Shown: piece by piece, positions 27,834-36,805 of the stretch
How positions within the stretch are numbered: position 1 is the stretch's first letter
Layout: each line of letters opens with the position of its first letter
Program-made: the position numbers and the translations under genes
Assembly: GCA_025060195.1 (NCBI GenBank)
Contig: JANXCQ010000006.1
Span: 1 to 64,000, forward strand
Source: Gemmatales bacterium
Lineage (GTDB): Bacteria; Planctomycetota; Planctomycetia; Gemmatales; HRBIN36
Direction of reading: 5' to 3'
DNA: 64,000 bases
The notes under the pieces: generated by a model
The model's database searches: none
What the model was told of the DNA's origin: nothing
Seen by the model: the letters and a program-made list of their open reading frames with translations, nothing else

Positions 27834-28147
27834 TACTAGTTCCGCGAATGGCAAAACATGCCCCAATGCTTATGAGAAAGCTAGCGACATGCTTTAGCCG
27901 ACACGCCGTTGATGGCTAGGGAGCATGTGGGCCTTTTTACGAAACAAGCTTATGACCCAAGATACTACTTATAAGGCTGCGGATAGTAATGTTGCCGCTA
28001 CCATCTATAATGTGAGCTTAGCCTATTAGCGGTATATAAATGTTGATCGAATATACGCGCTAAAAATTACTTAAAGCCCTGGATGTAGTATTGTCAACGA
28101 TTGCCAACGAGAACCACAGATAGAAGCGACGTTGGAATGAAGCAGCT
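27834..28147. other. Intergenic stretch, nothing recognised
   Basis: AT-rich spacer between two convergent genes. No T-run hairpin that I would call a terminator, no RNA gene and no protein-like frame. Confidence 0.4.
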
Positions 28148-29686
28148 TTAGTGAAATCTGAAACGAGCCTCGGCCAGGGTTTGAATAGTTCGGTAACGTT
28201 GCTGGGCTTTCTCGATCCAGTCCGCGACCAGCCTTATACGTTGGCGGGGATCGGAAAGCGCAGCGCGTGCCTCCATCAATTCCTGTTCACTACAGGGAGG
28301 TGCGAAGAGTTGTTGCTCCAGAGCGGTTCGTTCAGCGGGGGGCAGTCGGCGCACAGCGTCCCAAGCGGCCCGTAAGTCCCCGTGGGTATCCAGCATCCAG
28401 GCGCCGAGTAAATCGTCTAAAGCACGACGCCGGGATTCGGCCAGGCGATTGTCATAACGTCGCAGGTTACCAGGCTCGGTGCGGCGAACCATCTCGAACG
28501 GATTGATGTGCACGGAACGCACTTCGAGGGGATAGCGCTCAGGATCATAAAGCCTCTCGGCGACACTCAGACGACAAATCCGATAACGACGGGGCGCTCC
28601 GGGGAAGCGTTGCCGTAGATGCTCTGAGTCTATGTGCGACGACGAACGTGCGTGGGTGGGTTCAGGATCAATAGGAGACTCGGACTGTTCGGGCAAGGGT
28701 TCCAACATCCAAGTCTGCTGACCGACTTCACTCAGGCACCAAATCACGAACATTCGCGCCAGCTCGTAATGAGGAGCACCTTTCAGGATTGCAATCGAGT
28801 CGGGGTTGAGAATCGTTTCGCCAGGGGGGAAGACCAAGCGGAGTTGCGTTTCCCTGGCCCAACCGCGCCGTACCTGTTCTTGCTCGCGGGCCATGGCGGT
28901 TAATGCGAAGAAATCCAACGTACCCGCGCAAGCGGCTTTGCCGAGGACAACATCCCGGCTCACGCTGTCGCTGGAACGGGCAAACGACCGGGCATTTGCA
29001 GCTAAGCGGAGCAACAGTTCCATGCCCTTATCCCAACCGTACACCTGGAGCAACCATTCATACAGCAAGTGCACGCTTCCGCTCATCCGAGGGTCGCCCG
29101 CGGAGATGTGTCCTGCTAAACGTTCATCAGTCAGGTCCCACCATCGCTTCGGTTGCCAGTCATGAATTCCTAAACGCTGCAAAACGCCTTCATGGTAGAA
29201 AATCCCCAAAGTGGTCAGCATACTGCCGTACCAATAACCTTCGGGATCGCGAAGCTCGATTCCCATCACGTCTCCAGGGCCAAGGAACGCTAAGACGTCC
29301 TCGGGTAGTGGACAGTGTTCCAATAAACCCTTCCGTTTCAAATCGATGTAAACATCGGTGCCTCCGCCCCAGAATATGTCAATGCCGCAACTGGCAGGGT
29401 TCAGCTGGTATTGCGCGTCGAGGTACCGAATAATCTGCGAGGTGCCGCCGCCAATGTCGCGCCAGACGAATTGTACCTCCGTCTGCTCCCAACCCGACTG
29501 CTGACGCAGCCAGCGCCGAAAACCTTGCTCGGCCTCGTAACGGATTTCATCCCGATGCGGCGAGATGAACACCAACACCTGCGGGGCAGTCGTCTGGTCG
29601 CCACAGCCGCCACACAGCAGCAACGTCACTGCGAACCATTTTACGAGCCATCGTTCATTTCTCGCCATGGGCTGATCTTGGTTCAC
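28148..29686 (-). CDS. Periplasmic iron/polyamine-type ABC substrate-binding protein, probable lipoprotein
   Basis: 512 residues from GTG 29686, or 506 from ATG 29668. The signal sequence WFAVTLLLCGGCGDQ ends in a cysteine-containing motif resembling a lipobox. Then comes a type-2 periplasmic binding fold: VLVFISPHRDEI, IDIFWGGGTDVYIDLKRKGL, YWYGSMLTTLGIFYHEG and SGSVHLLYEWLLQVYG, which fits the Fe3+/AfuA-like group. The last ~170 residues (from about 335) are an extension rich in Arg and Glu without family match, making the protein longer than the usual 330-350. No permease or ATPase gene is adjacent, so the transporter partners must be elsewhere if it is a transport protein at all. Confidence 0.75.
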   Translation of the reverse strand: MNQDQPMARNERWLVKWFAVTLLLCGGCGDQTTAPQVLVFISPHRDEIRYEAEQGFRRWLRQQSGWEQTEVQFVWRDIGGGTSQIIRYLDAQYQLNPASCGIDIFWGGGTDVYIDLKRKGLLEHCPLPEDVLAFLGPGDVMGIELRDPEGYWYGSMLTTLGIFYHEGVLQRLGIHDWQPKRWWDLTDERLAGHISAGDPRMSGSVHLLYEWLLQVYGWDKGMELLLRLAANARSFARSSDSVSRDVVLGKAACAGTLDFFALTAMAREQEQVRRGWARETQLRLVFPPGETILNPDSIAILKGAPHYELARMFVIWCLSEVGQQTWMLEPLPEQSESPIDPEPTHARSSSHIDSEHLRQRFPGAPRRYRICRLSVAERLYDPERYPLEVRSVHINPFEMVRRTEPGNLRRYDNRLAESRRRALDDLLGAWMLDTHGDLRAAWDAVRRLPPAERTALEQQLFAPPCSEQELMEARAALSDPRQRIRLVADWIEKAQQRYRTIQTLAEARFRFH

Positions 29687-29793
29687 CCGCGGATTTCTTC
29701 GCTCTCAAGTTGATATGGAAAATCTCGACGTTTACCGATATATTAACTACGGCGATCGGTGGAAGCTACCGTGAGGGCTGACACCGACGCTGG

Positions 29794-29869
29794 CGGGGCG
29801 TAGCTCAGCTTGGATTAGAGCGCCAGAATGGGGTTCTGGAGGTCGCAGGTTCAAATCCTGTCGCCCCGA
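29794..29869 (+). tRNA. tRNA-Pro (anticodon GGG)
   Basis: Acceptor CGGGGCG pairs with CGCCCCG. D arm TAGCTCAGCTTGGATTAGAGC. Anticodon stem CCAGA/TCTGG with loop ATGGGGT (anticodon GGG). T arm GCAGG-TTCAAAT-CCTGT. Discriminator A. A C1-G72 first pair is the usual bacterial tRNA-Pro identity feature. CCA is not encoded. Confidence 0.96.
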
Positions 29870-29916
29870 CTGTAGCAAATCGGAACAGGAGCTAGCTAAC
29901 TAGCCAAGGATCGGCG

Positions 29917-31068
29917 GTGCATATCTTTCTCAGCGCTGGTGAACCGAGTGGCGACCTGCATGCCAGCCATCTTGCCCTGGCGTTGCAGAATCAGGAGCCG
30001 ACCGTTCGTCTAAGCGGTTTGGGCGGAAAGCGATTAGCGGCAACGAACTGTGAAGTCCTATTTCCGTTAGCTGATCACGCTATCATGGGAATATGGCCCG
30101 CCATCAGGAACTTGCCCTTCTTCGTGCGCATTCTGAAACTGGTGGATGATTGGTTACGCCGCCAACGCCCTGACTTGGTTATTCTCATCGATAATCCAGG
30201 ATTCAACTGGCACGTCGCCCGATTGGCGAGAAAGCAAGGCATCCCCATTTGGTACTACATCCCACCGCAATTGTGGGCCTGGGGCGCTTGGCGTATTCGC
30301 AAAATGCGCCGACTGGTCCAACGCGTGCTCAGCGGTTTACCTTTCGAGGCCGCGTGGTATCGTCGCCGTGGCATACGCGCTGAGTATATCGGCCATCCCT
30401 ATTGCGATGCCCTGCAAGCCCAGAGCCAGGATGTTTGCTTCCTCGAGCACCAGCGCGAGCGGGGTGGCATCGTGGTCGGACTCTTACCCGGTTCGCGCCA
30501 GCATGAAGTGAGTCAGAACTTCCCCACACTTCTCCGCTTGGCCGACATTCTCGCACAACATCGCCCCGACCTCCGCTTCCTAGTGGCGTGTTACCAGGAA
30601 CAACACGTCCGCTGGATCGCTGATTACGTTTCTGGTGCAGGCCACTTGCGTTTCCCCTTTGAAATCCACGTGGGCAGAACCGCAGAGATTATCCAATTAG
30701 CTCGCGTGTGTGCCGCCGTTTCGGGTTCAGTAACCTTGGAACTTCTCTATCATGCTCGGCCCAGCGTTGTCCTCTATCGTATAAGCCCACTCGCAAGGTG
30801 CCTCAAGCCGTTGCTCCTGAAGTGTCGCTACATCACGTTGGTCAATCTGTTAGCGGACCAGGAGATTTTCCCCGAGTTTGTGACCGTGACTTGTCCTGCC
30901 GACCAGTTGGCCCACTCCTTGCTTACTTGGATAAATGATGCCAGCGCGTGGCAACGTTGCCACGATCAACTACTGCAACTGCGCCAGCAGTTCTTCCAAC
31001 CCGGCGCCAGCGCTCGCGCTGCCGCCATGATTCTCTCTTACCTTTCCACGCGGGCACAAGCAGCCTAA
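29917..31068 (+). CDS. lpxB: Lipid-A-disaccharide synthase
   Basis: 383 residues, the usual length. It starts at GTG with MHIFLSAGEPSGDLHASHL, the characteristic LpxB N-terminal block. Other LpxB signatures are DLVILIDNPGFNWHVARLA, YYIPPQLWAWGAWRIRK and YIGHPYCDAL, with a GT-B C-terminal half containing GLLPGSRQHEV. The enzyme condenses UDP-diacylglucosamine with lipid X to form the lipid A disaccharide at the inner membrane. It implies a lipid A-containing outer membrane, in line with the lptE-like and bamD-like genes elsewhere in the window. It sits between two tRNA genes and not in an lpx operon. Confidence 0.95.
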   Translation: MHIFLSAGEPSGDLHASHLALALQNQEPTVRLSGLGGKRLAATNCEVLFPLADHAIMGIWPAIRNLPFFVRILKLVDDWLRRQRPDLVILIDNPGFNWHVARLARKQGIPIWYYIPPQLWAWGAWRIRKMRRLVQRVLSGLPFEAAWYRRRGIRAEYIGHPYCDALQAQSQDVCFLEHQRERGGIVVGLLPGSRQHEVSQNFPTLLRLADILAQHRPDLRFLVACYQEQHVRWIADYVSGAGHLRFPFEIHVGRTAEIIQLARVCAAVSGSVTLELLYHARPSVVLYRISPLARCLKPLLLKCRYITLVNLLADQEIFPEFVTVTCPADQLAHSLLTWINDASAWQRCHDQLLQLRQQFFQPGASARAAAMILSYLSTRAQAA

Positions 31069-31303
31069 TTTCGAGCACTTTTCCAAAGGCGAAGGGTTGC
31101 GAGGAGCTTTCCACAGCGGCCATGTTCCAAGGATTCTCGAAGGCCTTTTAGCTCAACCAAAGATGATACAAACTGGCCTAGCAACTCGGCGCGACGAGCA
31201 TAAAATAATATGCCTAGATGAACGCCAATATTTTCGCGACTCCGTCGGGGCCGAAATCGTGGGCCTCGAGGCGTCGCGAGAATGTGTCTTGCTGACTTAG
31301 CCA

Positions 31304-31377
31304 GGCCCCTTAGCCAAGCGGCCTAAGGCAGCGGTTTGCAAAACCGCCATTCCCGGGTTCGAATCCCGGAGGGGCCT
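31304..31377 (+). tRNA. tRNA-Cys (anticodon GCA)
   Basis: Acceptor GGCCCCT pairs with AGGGGCC. Anticodon stem GCGGT/ACCGC with loop TTGCAAA (anticodon GCA). T arm CCGGG-TTCGAAT-CCCGG. The discriminator is T (U73), the identity base for tRNA-Cys. CCA is not encoded. A decayed methyltransferase gene lies on its 3' side. Confidence 0.96.
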
Positions 31378-31715
31378 TTGATAGTATGGCTAGATTGCTT
31401 GATTGCTAATCCGCACTCTGATCATAGCCTCGTTTCCACTAACACCAGCTAGGTAGTTGCCATACTTCGTTATGTTGTTATTCAACTGTGACCAACGCCT
31501 TATAAGTTACCTTATCTGATTTGATTTAGACGCCCATCTGTTGATGGGCCAATAATCCTAAGAATGTTTCCCTAGCAGCGGATGCAAGATCGTCGGGGCG
31601 TGTGAACGTAGCCATTGCAGGGGGGTCGAAAAAGAAACAACCATCAAATCAGGCGCGGGTTTTGACTGGTGAACCGTCCAAATTTACTGACTGCAGGTCT
31701 AAGCCTTGGAACACC
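31378..31715. other. Intergenic stretch with a possible HicB-like relic
   Basis: On the minus strand, roughly 31530-31660, a stop-bounded frame of about 40 codons contains DGCFFFDPPAMATFTRPDDL and ends in LGLLAHQQMG. Its layout recalls the N-terminal half of HicB-type antitoxins (DGxxxxxPDxPGxxTxGD...). It has no start codon context and no HicA partner was seen. This is a weak resemblance only. Confidence 0.25.
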
Positions 31716-32500
31716 TTATAGCGTTACTAATTCCATTTGATAGGTCGTTCTTTTCCTGATTCTGTTCTTAGTAACATAACAGTAATTGGGATTAATTTCC
31801 ACCCATATGCCGGCGTACTTTAGCTCTAAGCATGTAAGGAGAGTTGTGCCGCTGCCGACAAACGGATCAAGGACAACATCCTGCACAATTACTGAATAGC
31901 TTAATACAGCGTTTGGGTAATTCCAACGGAAATGGTGCGGGATGTCATAAGCGTTTGCGGTTCTCGCCCGGAAACGTCCAGACGCCGTTTGCCCACTCCT
32001 TGAATTCTTCACGACTTATGTCCGAGGTGCCGTGGCGTAGCTTACGCCATTGCTTCTTGTAAAACACAACGATCATTTCTACGGGCGCAATGGCAAACGC
32101 GGCACGCGCACTGCACCAGGACCTTCAGGCATTCCTTAACGAGGCACTTTGCTAGTTCTAGATAATCGTGCTACGATATATCCAACTCACCCGTTGAGCT
32201 ATCATGGTAATGTCCGCATCTACACTCTGATGTCCGCCCTTATTTTTGTCAAGGGGGATGTTGATACACATTCTTCCATCATCTTTCGCTAAGTCCAAAC
32301 ACCTGGACAGCCACTGCTCAGTAAAATTGAGATACTTTTCATAAGGCATGACATCATGGTAGGTTTCATAGGCAATATCCACATTGTACGGGGGCGAGGT
32401 CACGATCAGATCTACGGGCGGCAAATAGCTGGCCTGGAGGGAAATCATCACAGTAAAGCTTTACTGTCCCAATCTCAAAATATAATTGCGGCACCGACAT
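31716..32500 (-). pseudogene. Decayed site-specific DNA methyltransferase (N6-adenine/N4-cytosine type)
   Basis: One former gene on the minus strand can be followed end to end. It starts at an ATG at 32498-32500 (MSVPQLYFEIGTVKLY), a frame change follows, then VDLIVTSPPYNV carries catalytic motif IV (SPPY). The frame then meets stops at 32158-32160, 32152-32154, 32125-32127 and 31945-31947. All are in one frame, and the sequence between them still reads as methyltransferase (WCSARAAFAIAPVEMIVVFY, EEFKEWANGVWTFPGEN, HPAPFP). After a further frame shift, LDPFVGSGTT gives the SAM-binding motif I. Motif order IV then I fits the permuted beta/gamma-type enzymes with PF01555-like domains. With four stops and two shifts it cannot make enzyme. 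No intact restriction endonuclease gene is adjacent. Confidence 0.9.
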
Positions 32501-32519
32501 CGCTTCAGGACTCTAGTGA

Positions 32520-33326
32520 TCACTGAGTGTTCAGGAGCGTTTGCCGCAAGAAAGTCAGTTCCTGCCGAGCAGATTCGAGCCGGGCGGACAAATCAGGAGT
32601 TTCATACTCGGCATGGAGGCTGATAACGCCATTATAACGGACATCCTTAATAGCGGCTGCGACATCCGACCAGCGTACGATGCCTTGACCCGCGGGAACG
32701 ACCTCTGCATGCCAGCCGCGCTTTTCGTCTTTCTTCCAAAGCATGTCTTTTATGGCCAGCAAACAAAACCAGGAGCGGACGAGTGCCACTTCGTAACGGA
32801 AGGGTCCCCCGTTAATCGCTAAGTGTCCTGTGTCGAGAAAGGCTCCGATATAGTGTGGGTCGCAGTCACTTAGTAACCAGCGTAAACTAGCGGCATTATT
32901 ACCCAGATAATTCCCGGAATGGGTATGGTAGCAGGCGCGCACCTGAGTTTGTTCCGCCAGTTTGGCAAAGGCCTCCAGAGCTTTTTTCGCTTGACTAAGT
33001 TCCTGCTCCCATTGACCACGAAAGACAAAGTAACCAATCTTGACCATCCCAACGCCTGCCCTCTGGCACGCGGCAAAGATACGCCGGGCTTCGCGACTGT
33101 TTGCGTCCACCATGTTAGTCGGAGCGGTAACTAATGGTACGGACAGTCCTGCGTCCCGAAATTGACGGACTACTCGAGGCAGTTCAGACTCGGCATTATC
33201 CGGGGTGACTTGGTACCCAGGACGAACTGCTAAGTCGGCTCCGTGAAGTCCTGCTTTTTGCAAAAAGTTGAGTATTGCTGCCACGTCTAAGCCTTGTAAA
33301 GATTTGGTGAAATAGACAAATTGCAT
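32520..33326 (-). CDS. Sugar phosphate isomerase/epimerase family protein (TIM barrel)
   Basis: 268 residues, an AP-endonuclease-2/xylose-isomerase-like TIM barrel. Recognisable blocks are GLHGADLAVRPGY, VGMVKIGYFVF, RACYHTHSGNYLGN, HYIGAFLDTGHLAING, GQGIVRWSDVAAAIKDVRYNG and a terminal VISLHAEYE. The conserved acidic and histidine metal ligands of the family are present (E/D and H in the THSGN, DTGH and SLHAEYE blocks). These enzymes interconvert keto- and aldo-sugars or inositols; the substrate cannot be told from sequence. No sugar operon surrounds it. It is one of the many such isolated paralogues typical of planctomycetes. Confidence 0.85.
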   Translation of the reverse strand: MQFVYFTKSLQGLDVAAILNFLQKAGLHGADLAVRPGYQVTPDNAESELPRVVRQFRDAGLSVPLVTAPTNMVDANSREARRIFAACQRAGVGMVKIGYFVFRGQWEQELSQAKKALEAFAKLAEQTQVRACYHTHSGNYLGNNAASLRWLLSDCDPHYIGAFLDTGHLAINGGPFRYEVALVRSWFCLLAIKDMLWKKDEKRGWHAEVVPAGQGIVRWSDVAAAIKDVRYNGVISLHAEYETPDLSARLESARQELTFLRQTLLNTQ

Positions 33327-34100
33327 GCCTTTCCTCCTTGCAGCGTTTTAAGAACCTTCATCGCTTAGCCATGAGTGCTTAGTCAACTCGGCTAGGATCC
33401 GAATTGTATAGCCGCTGACCATTTCATTGTTCCCGTCCTAGTAAAGGCAGTTAGTCAAATAGCTCATGGCAATGCGATCTTGAGTGCGTCATTCAAAGAT
33501 ACCACCTATATTTACTTCGTATATCAACGATAAATTGCCGCCAAGTTTGACGGGCTTGCATTTCCTCGTGCGCAATTTCGGGATGGTCTGCAGGCAAGAG
33601 CGGCATAAGTTAGGTCCCTAAGCATTGCGGATGGCATCGATGATATCTTGCTGCCTAGAAGCGTTGTCCATTTCCTCAAGGTGCTTATTAGAGCCAATAT
33701 GCTCTGGTCTTCTTCTCTGGGACGGGATTTTTCCTCGCGTATACTACTATCTCGCATCGCACATAGTCGGTCAGGGGAACACTAAGTCCTCTCCGCCACC
33801 TTAGGGCAATTATCCACCGTCTCGTCGCGTTTGACTTATAGGAAATCCCTTAGGAGTCCAACTTAAGATTCTCGTCAGTGCTGAGGGGTTGTGAGATTAT
33901 ATCGTTATGTCTGATAAACGAGACCGCTACTACTGGCCGTGCGTATGATTGGTAGCTGGCCAGTTAGCCCAGTAGAACAGTATTGGTGCGCATTGGGCGA
34001 CTGAAGCGCACGGGAAGGCTGGAATATTTATCGAAGTGTACAGATCTTATATTCAGGGGCCACCAAATTGAATTGAGCGGGCAACTTCACGAGGTGCAGC
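33327..34100. other. Long intergenic stretch with a possible broken gene on the minus strand
   Basis: Between about 33480 and 33720 (minus), two frames read in turn like protein: SNKHLEEMDNASRQQDIID, followed after a -1 shift by PLLPADHPEIAHEEMQAR and RQTWRQFIVDIRSKYRWYL before a stop. Neither has a family I recognise. This is probably a small gene broken by a frameshift and stops. The remaining ~400 bp show nothing. Confidence 0.35.
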
Positions 34101-34931
34101 ATGCTGGATATCCGGGGGAATACAGCTAAGGCCACGACCATTCGCGCCTGGGACATCACCCACCCAAGTCCGGAGCGGTTGCCGCGTCGGCGCTCACGCG
34201 TGGTTGCGGTCATGCCTGCTTACAATGCTGAAGCGACTCTAGCAGCGACTTTGGCGGACATGCCACCGGGTTGCGTGGATGAGATTGTTCTTGTGGATGA
34301 CGCCAGTCGAGACCGAACCGTAGAAATAGCGCGACAATTAGGTCTGCGTGTGTTAGTTCATGAACGGAATCAGGGCTACGGCGCGAATCAGAAGACCTGT
34401 TATCGGGAAGCGCTGCGTTTAGGGGCGGATATCGTGGTGATGATCCATCCAGACTATCAGTATGACAGCCGGGTCATTCCACACGCGGTGGCATTTGTGG
34501 AACTCGGGATTTGCGACATTGTGCTCGGCAATCGCATTCGTTCGCGGCGCGAAGCCTTGGCTGGCGGTATGCCGTGGTGGAAATACTTAGCGAATCGGTT
34601 TCTGACCGCGGTGGAGAATCTTGCCTTGGGCCAGAACTTGGGCGATTTTCACAGCGGATTTCGTGTTTATCGTCGGGCAGTGTTAGAAACTATTCCATTT
34701 GAGCGTAACTCGGACGACTTCGTCTTTGACACGCAATTTTTAGTACAAGCGGTGTATTTCGGATTTCGTTTGGGGGAAATCCCCATGCCCGTGCGCTATT
34801 TTCCCCAAGCGAGCAGCATCAACTTTTGGCGTAGTGTTCGCTATGGTTTGGGCACCTTAGCCACCGTTGGAAAATATTGGCTGCATCGCTTGCGTCTCTG
34901 CCGCTGTCCGTTATTCCAAAGGCGGGCCTGA
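34101..34931 (+). CDS. Glycosyltransferase family 2 (polyprenyl-phosphate sugar transferase-like)
   Basis: 276 residues with a GT-A fold: [20 protein letters not shown] (near residue 35), [17 protein letters not shown], the donor-site [19 protein letters not shown], and the acidic metal site [10 protein letters not shown] later [16 protein letters not shown] block is characteristic of DPM1/GtrB-like GT2 enzymes that load a sugar onto a polyprenyl phosphate or a lipid. No C-terminal transmembrane helices are visible. It may glycosylate lipids or exopolysaccharide precursors; the acceptor is unknown. No other polysaccharide gene is adjacent. Confidence 0.87.
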   Translation: MLDIRGNTAKATTIRAWDITHPSPERLPRRRSRVVAVMPAYNAEATLAATLADMPPGCVDEIVLVDDASRDRTVEIARQLGLRVLVHERNQGYGANQKTCYREALRLGADIVVMIHPDYQYDSRVIPHAVAFVELGICDIVLGNRIRSRREALAGGMPWWKYLANRFLTAVENLALGQNLGDFHSGFRVYRRAVLETIPFERNSDDFVFDTQFLVQAVYFGFRLGEIPMPVRYFPQASSINFWRSVRYGLGTLATVGKYWLHRLRLCRCPLFQRRA

Positions 34932-35155
34932 TTGGGTACGGTCCGTTCGAGCCGCATTGTTGCTTTCTGTGTTCTTTTGCTTCGGCTAAGGTGTTCCGGA
35001 GGTGATCTGCAAAGGTGGCCCAGGAATCGCCTAGCCCCAAGTGCGCGGCTAGATGCCAGTAAAACTAGCGGCCCTGAGGCTCGACCGTTCCGGACATAAT
35101 GAATGCGAGTAAAATGCTGTGAGCAGGCTCAAGCTGGAGGCAGGGGAGCAGACAG

Positions 35156-35581
35156 ATGTCTAAAGGCCCAGTCATCCAAGGCGATTATCGTCCCGTCGCG
35201 TTACAACGTGTTGGGGAAGCAAAACTGTTGATTCAGTGGAGCGACGGTCATCGTAGCGAATACGCTTGGCGATGGTTGCGGGAAAACTGTCCGTGCGCTA
35301 CTTGCCGCGAGCACCGAGTGACCACAACATCTGCGCAACAGTCGGGTATTACCACGGCTGGATCGGGCGGAAAAATTTCGCTGGCGGTAGTTCATGCTGG
35401 CGAAGTGGCGGGCAGTCCCTATCAGGCGGTGAGCGTTACCCCCGTTGGCCGATATGCTTACAAAATCGTCTGGGCAGACGGGCATGATACTGGGATTTAT
35501 AGTTTTGAGCTATTGCGCCAATTGTGCCAATGTTCTGATTGTCGGAGCCTCTCCGCATGGGCTAATCAAGGAGATGCTTAG
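35156..35581 (+). CDS. DUF971 domain protein
   Basis: 141 residues with GGGGAG in front of the ATG. It has the DUF971 (gamma-butyrobetaine-hydroxylase N-terminal-like) fold: LLIQWSDGHRSEYAWRWLRE with two Cys pairs, CPCATC (~45-50) and CQCSDC (~126-131). The Cys-rich ends could hold zinc or an iron-sulfur cluster. The family is very often found next to Mrp/ApbC ATPases, as here (81 bp upstream), which suggests a role in Fe-S protein maturation. That role is inferred from the association and is not demonstrated. Confidence 0.85.
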   Translation: MSKGPVIQGDYRPVALQRVGEAKLLIQWSDGHRSEYAWRWLRENCPCATCREHRVTTTSAQQSGITTAGSGGKISLAVVHAGEVAGSPYQAVSVTPVGRYAYKIVWADGHDTGIYSFELLRQLCQCSDCRSLSAWANQGDA

Positions 35582-35587
35582 CCCAAT

Positions 35588-35610
35588 ACGAACGCAGGGC
35601 TTCGTTTTTT
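35588..35610 (+). terminator. Weak hairpin with T-run between DUF971 and mrp
   Basis: A 5-bp inverted repeat, ACGAA/TTCGT, with an 8-base loop runs straight into a run of T residues. The stem is short, so it may only attenuate transcription into the Mrp gene. Confidence 0.25.
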
Positions 35611-35662
35611 ATAAAAGAAAGACAATGTACCCCACAATTCAAACCGACACAAGGAGAATATC

Positions 35663-36487
35663 ATGTCCATGCCAATACATGGTGCTGCCCCGCAAAAGAT
35701 AGTGCTTCCAGGCGTGCGCTACACGCTGGCGGTGGCGAGTGGCAAAGGCGGGGTGGGTAAATCCACGGTGGCCGTGAACTTGGCGGTAGCGCTACAGCAA
35801 AAAGGCTTCCGCGTGGGTTTGCTCGACGCCGACATTTACGGGCCGAGCGTGCCCATGATGCTCGGCTTGGGTACTGTGGATCCTCGGCTAGCCAAGTTTC
35901 CCCTTGAAAAGTTTGGTATGAAAGTGATGTCGATGGGTTTTCTTGTGCCGCCGGAGCGAGCGGTGATTTGGCGTGGGCCGATGGTGCACAAGGCGGTTTC
36001 CCAATTCTTGAGCGATATCGACTGGGGCGAATTGGACTTCTTAGTCGTCGATTTACCGCCGGGCACAGGGGACGCTCAGCTCACTCTCACGCAGTCGGCG
36101 CCGCTGACCGGCGCGATCATCGTTACCACCCCGCAAGACGTGAGTCTGATTGACGCGCGCAAAGGGCTGAGGATGTTTCAGGAAGTTCGCGTTCCCGTAC
36201 TCGGCATCGTAGAGAACATGAGCTACTTCATCTGCCCCAAGTGTGGCGAGCGCTATGAAATTTTCCGCCATGGCGGAGGTCAGCGCTGTGCTCAAGAATT
36301 GGGCGTGCCGTTTTTAGGCGCCATCCCCATCGATCCGACCGTGGCGATCCAAGGCGACCTAGGAGTGCCCATCGTGGCCAGCCATCCAAGCTCGCAAGTG
36401 GCTAAGGTATATCACCAACTGGCCGACCGTGTGATTGCGGCTGCCCAGGAAATTCAAACGAAGGAAACACCGCTGCCCGCACTTTAG
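35663..36487 (+). CDS. mrp: Mrp/NBP35-family ATP-binding Fe-S carrier protein
   Basis: 274 residues. The ATG at 35663 has AAGGAG upstream. Deviant Walker A VASGKGGVGKSTVAVNLAVA (near residue 25), switch-like LDADIYGPSVPMMLG, and FLVVDLPPGTGDAQLTLTQ are Mrp signatures. The C-terminal pair in SYFICPKCGERYEIF (CxxC) is the Fe-S ligand motif. Mrp proteins hold and deliver [4Fe-4S] clusters and are homologous to MinD/ParA ATPases. It lies downstream of the DUF971 gene in the same direction. The N-terminal DUF59 domain found in some Mrp proteins is absent. Confidence 0.93.
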   Translation: MSMPIHGAAPQKIVLPGVRYTLAVASGKGGVGKSTVAVNLAVALQQKGFRVGLLDADIYGPSVPMMLGLGTVDPRLAKFPLEKFGMKVMSMGFLVPPERAVIWRGPMVHKAVSQFLSDIDWGELDFLVVDLPPGTGDAQLTLTQSAPLTGAIIVTTPQDVSLIDARKGLRMFQEVRVPVLGIVENMSYFICPKCGERYEIFRHGGGQRCAQELGVPFLGAIPIDPTVAIQGDLGVPIVASHPSSQVAKVYHQLADRVIAAAQEIQTKETPLPAL

Positions 36488-36805
36488 TTAGCTAGTCTTG
36501 GCGATTTTGGTCTTGGTAAAGGCAGGGTGCTCGTGGTTCGTCTTTGACCGAGTCCGTTAGGAGCTGCCTCGGGGATATCAAGATCTAGCGGGTCATCGGC
36601 TTCCAATCGTCCTTGGGAACAAAATGCCGTGTGGCGGGCACTGTTAAGGTGGACTCTGGAAACTGAGATTGGCTGAACCGTTCCTAAAGCCCTTCCGCGG
36701 GCTATTGTGGGCCATGAGGAAGAATAGCGCTATCCAACCTGACTAGCAGAGCCAACAGCTTCGCTAGAATAAAACCTGCGGCTAGTAATAGGGTGAGAAC
36801 GAGTC
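36488..36805. other. Intergenic stretch upstream of the ECF-WD40 gene
   Basis: 318 bp containing no protein-like frame, RNA gene or hairpin with T-run that I can support. The promoter of the sigma-factor fusion gene is presumably here but no consensus was identified. Confidence 0.4.

Noticed and set aside
31303-31378. Alternative 8-base acceptor (AGGCCCCT with AGGGGCCT) for tRNA-Cys
   Set aside because: The 7-bp acceptor with U73 discriminator fits tRNA-Cys better.
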